Shown here in pieces: positions 62,027-64,000 of a stretch of DNA of 64,000 nt (positions are counted from its first letter, which is position 1; each line of letters begins with the position of its first letter). This stretch comes from Glandiceps talaboti (lineage: Eukaryota; Hemichordata; Enteropneusta; Spengelidae). Where the stretch lies: NCBI RefSeq assembly GCF_964340395.1, contig NC_135566.1, forward strand, positions 21,662,635 through 21,726,634, read 5' to 3'. Both the position numbers and the translations under genes were made by a program. The notes beneath the pieces were generated by a model. The model was not told the origin of the DNA and ran no database searches. It worked only from the letters and a program-made list of their open reading frames with translations.

Positions 62027-63277
62027 TTAATACATAATAGATTTTAATTTAGATTCTTGAATTTTAAGCATAGCATCACTTATAATGAAAATATTTACAG
62101 TTATTTTTTCTTGCGGGTCTGTGGATTCTCGTTGAATTTCCAGTTGAACCCCATCTTTTGTATTCATGACTTTCAGACCAATACCATGGTATCTATTATC
62201 CTTAAAACTTCTTAAATCAATAAACAAACAATATTTATTTAACAGAAAGTTTTCCTCAGTTATTTCTTCTAGTTTATCGCAACAAAACTCGGATGACATG
62301 AAATAACGTCTGGTTTCTTCCCAAAATTTTCTAGGAGATAATCCCTGTGCATACACTTTATTTGCGATACCTTCTATCGTTATTGCAACAGAATTAATAC
62401 TAGGTTTAAAGAATAATTCAGTGTCTAATTCATTTTGTAGCTGTGGTTTACTGAATAATACAAAAATTCCTTTCAAGCTTCTACGTGGTACATTAATGTT
62501 CTCGTTAATAATTGTATTCGTACCAAAGAAGTTAATTGTTCTGAAATGTTGAATATGTTCGTAAAGAAAACTTTTACCGCTGTTATAATAACCCTTAATT
62601 TCCATAGCTAACTTTGGATCTCTTATCGTTTCATATTCAAGTTGAATGTTTATTAAAGTATAATCCTACTTATCCGTGTCTTCACTTACTAGGATTGTAT
62701 TAACGGGAGCGAGAGTAATCTCCCATTCGATATGACCTCCTAAGCTCGAAGGATATACGGCTCCGTGACCATTCATTATAGGATGCAATTTCGCGAGATC
62801 GATCGCATATTTTTTACCGTATGCCTTAAAAAGTGCACCCTCTCCTAAGTAAGCCCCACCACCAACTCCATCGATATTATCGCTTCTCAATTTTCGGAGA
62901 TTTTCTGACTGAATTCCATACAGCGTTTTATTTGTTCTATCTGAATACAGATCTTTATACGTTTGTACTAAATTGTAGTTTGTTAAATCCATTAAGATTT
63001 CCCCTTCGAATTTTAAAACTAATCGACTGATGATGTTAGCAGACAGGTTTTGAACAACGAAGTTCTTATTATGACCATTTAGTTTAAGATCAAAAACAAG
63101 ATTGAATTTACCCGTTAGAACAACAGTGTCTTCTAATTTTGGACATCTGATATATAAAACTTCGCCGGGTTTTGCACGATTTGGATTATACGTTACAACG
63201 TGATGAGTTCGTTCTCCTTTACTACCGAGTGCGTTCAATTTTGAGTAGTCACCTTGTTGTTCTCTATTGTAAGGCAT
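62027..63277 (-). pseudogene. Probable jelly-roll major capsid protein, interrupted by one TAG
   Basis: Two parts lie in the same frame. The first (203 codons from ATG 63,277) ends at TAG 62,666-62,668. The frame then stays open for 20 codons to an internal ATG (62,605) and another 191 codons to TAA. Total length would be about 416 codons, in the range of small double jelly-roll capsid proteins. Visible features are an N-terminal strand (EVLYIRCPKLEDTVVL), a FNLVFDLKLNG segment, LVLKFEGEILMDLTNYNLVQ, HIEWEITLAP just before the stop, RRSLKGIFVLF in the second part, and a C-terminal VNIFIISDAM strand. Many beta-strand patterns and the adjacent packaging ATPase support a capsid role. I recall similar uncharacterised proteins from invertebrate genomes, unverified. 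The nonsense codon suggests a decayed copy, though readthrough or a sequence error cannot be excluded. Confidence 0.65.
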
Positions 63278-63307
63278 TTTTTACTATATCTATACTATAT
63301 ATTATAC

Positions 63308-63320
63308 TATATTATACTAA
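63308..63320 (-). promoter_or_regulatory. Candidate late-type promoter motif upstream of the capsid gene
   Basis: TTAGTATAATATA lies 31 bp before the capsid ATG, with a partial second copy (TAGTATAATATATAG) just downstream. It is identical to the 13-mer before the cysteine-rich gene. Confidence 0.4.
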
Positions 63321-63360
63321 AATACAAAAAAAAATATTATTAATTTTTCATTTCATTTAT

Positions 63361-64000
63361 TTATTTATTTTTTATTCGTTTAGTTAAAATCCGTTCATAA
63401 AGGTATACCGCTATTGCAGTTGCTAACAACCATACATGTTCAGCTATAAATCCTACAACTTGTCCCGCTGTTTTTAAAACGAATGACACGATAGTACCGA
63501 TAATACCTGGCAGTGCCATAGCTGGTTTATTACCGAGCCATTTTAATACATCTGCAACACGTTTAATAACTGCTTTGACTGGACCACCACCGCTACTACC
63601 GCTACCGCTACCGCTACTACCAACGGGTGGTGATTTAATACCTAATGCAATAGCTATGGTAGTTATGACTAAACCGAGTGCTGTTGCTAATGAAACTATA
63701 GTAACTCCATTGCGTTTGAAAAGAATCACCAGTTTATCTTTAATACTAAGATTTGGGTCTTTGAGTACTTCTTTCAAAGAAGATGTCTCAGTTAACTGAT
63801 AAGACTTATTGTGTAAAATATCAGTTTCTTTATTATATTTTAAGATATGAACCTCAATTCTGCCTAATTCTTGTTTTTCATCTTGCGTTAATTCTTCGAT
63901 TTTTTGTCTGTTTTCCAATTCTTTTTTTCTATTATACAAATCTTCTAAACTTTTGACTGCTGTATCAAGTTCTTTACGCATGATTGTATATTCAGGATTG
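63361..64000 (-). CDS. Coiled-coil membrane protein of the element (5' end beyond window)
   Basis: The frame is open to the window edge. An internal Met at 63,981 gives 206 residues, but the upstream codons remain open, so the true start may lie outside. From that Met, residues 5-65 form a charged coiled coil, 91-115 a hydrophobic helix (TIVSLATALGLVITTIAIAL), 119-133 a Gly/Ser linker, 135-150 an amphipathic basic helix, and 155-197 a long hydrophobic region with Gly (ALPGIIGTIVSFVL, then WLLATAIAVYLY). The protein ends in Lys/Arg. Such an arrangement suggests a virion membrane or membrane-penetration protein. It lies just upstream of the capsid gene on the same strand. No enzyme motif is visible. 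Confidence 0.75.
   Translation of the reverse strand, partial: NPEYTIMRKELDTAVKSLEDLYNRKKELENRQKIEELTQDEKQELGRIEVHILKYNKETDILHNKSYQLTETSSLKEVLKDPNLSIKDKLVILFKRNGVTIVSLATALGLVITTIAIALGIKSPPVGSSGSGSGSSGGGPVKAVIKRVADVLKWLGNKPAMALPGIIGTIVSFVLKTAGQVVGFIAEHVWLLATAIAVYLYERILTKRIKNK

Noticed and set aside
62833-63799. Plus-strand frames of 65-74 codons opposite the capsid and membrane-protein genes
   Set aside because: They are antisense shadows of better supported minus-strand genes.
57462-63981. Alternative genetic code explaining the in-frame TAG and TAA
   Set aside because: TAA also ends the ATPase, the capsid C-terminal frame and other frames where a normal end is expected, and the element has a frameshift and a LINE insertion as well. 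Pseudogene decay explains all of it more simply.

Overview
The window looks like nuclear DNA of an animal, probably a marine invertebrate. It has GT/AG splice-like signals, long satellites, microsatellites, two remnants of non-LTR retrotransposons, and almost no open frames that look like host genes. I cannot name the species.

Layout. (1) 1-1,080 is unique AT-rich DNA with no supported gene. (2) About 1,300-5,215 is a satellite of (CAGT)n runs alternating with a conserved spacer that carries two perfect palindromes. Part of it is duplicated at an 878-bp offset. (3) About 5,225-45,510 is a 40-kb tandem array of a 413-418-bp unit. By eye I count about 93 copies of an 80-nt block inside it. Each block follows a polypyrimidine tract ending in CAG and precedes GTAAGTGA, so it looks like an exon repeated with its introns. 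The array has several nested higher-order repeats and a recurrent composite unit. (4) 45,510-46,560 holds diverged relatives of the exon-like block. (5) 46,600-57,240 is unique DNA with microsatellites, hairpins, a minisatellite and the 3' end of a non-LTR retrotransposon (52,830-53,066). (6) From about 57,240 to the window edge the DNA becomes strongly AT-rich and densely packed with intronless frames. This is a decayed, integrated virus-like element.

The virus-like element is the main find. Reading leftward on the minus strand from the edge, it has: a membrane protein with a coiled coil (partial), a probable capsid protein split by one in-frame TAG, an A32/FtsK-HerA-type packaging ATPase, a 179-aa hydrophobic protein, a small protein cut by a retrotransposon insertion, two further small membrane-associated proteins (one with an in-frame TAA), and a cysteine-rich frame compatible with a VLTF3-like late transcription factor (frameshifted in an A7 run). 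One gene on the plus strand (57,480-57,962) converges on them. Capsid plus packaging ATPase plus many small membrane proteins is the layout of a PRD1/Polinton-like (double jelly-roll lineage) virus, possibly with an internal membrane. No polymerase, integrase or protease is in view; they may lie past 64,000 or be lost. One nonsense codon in each of two genes, one frameshift and one retrotransposon insertion suggest a dead copy, while several other frames remain intact.

Functional names for the element rest on motif reading and recall of family patterns, without any database search. The ATPase is the firmest call.
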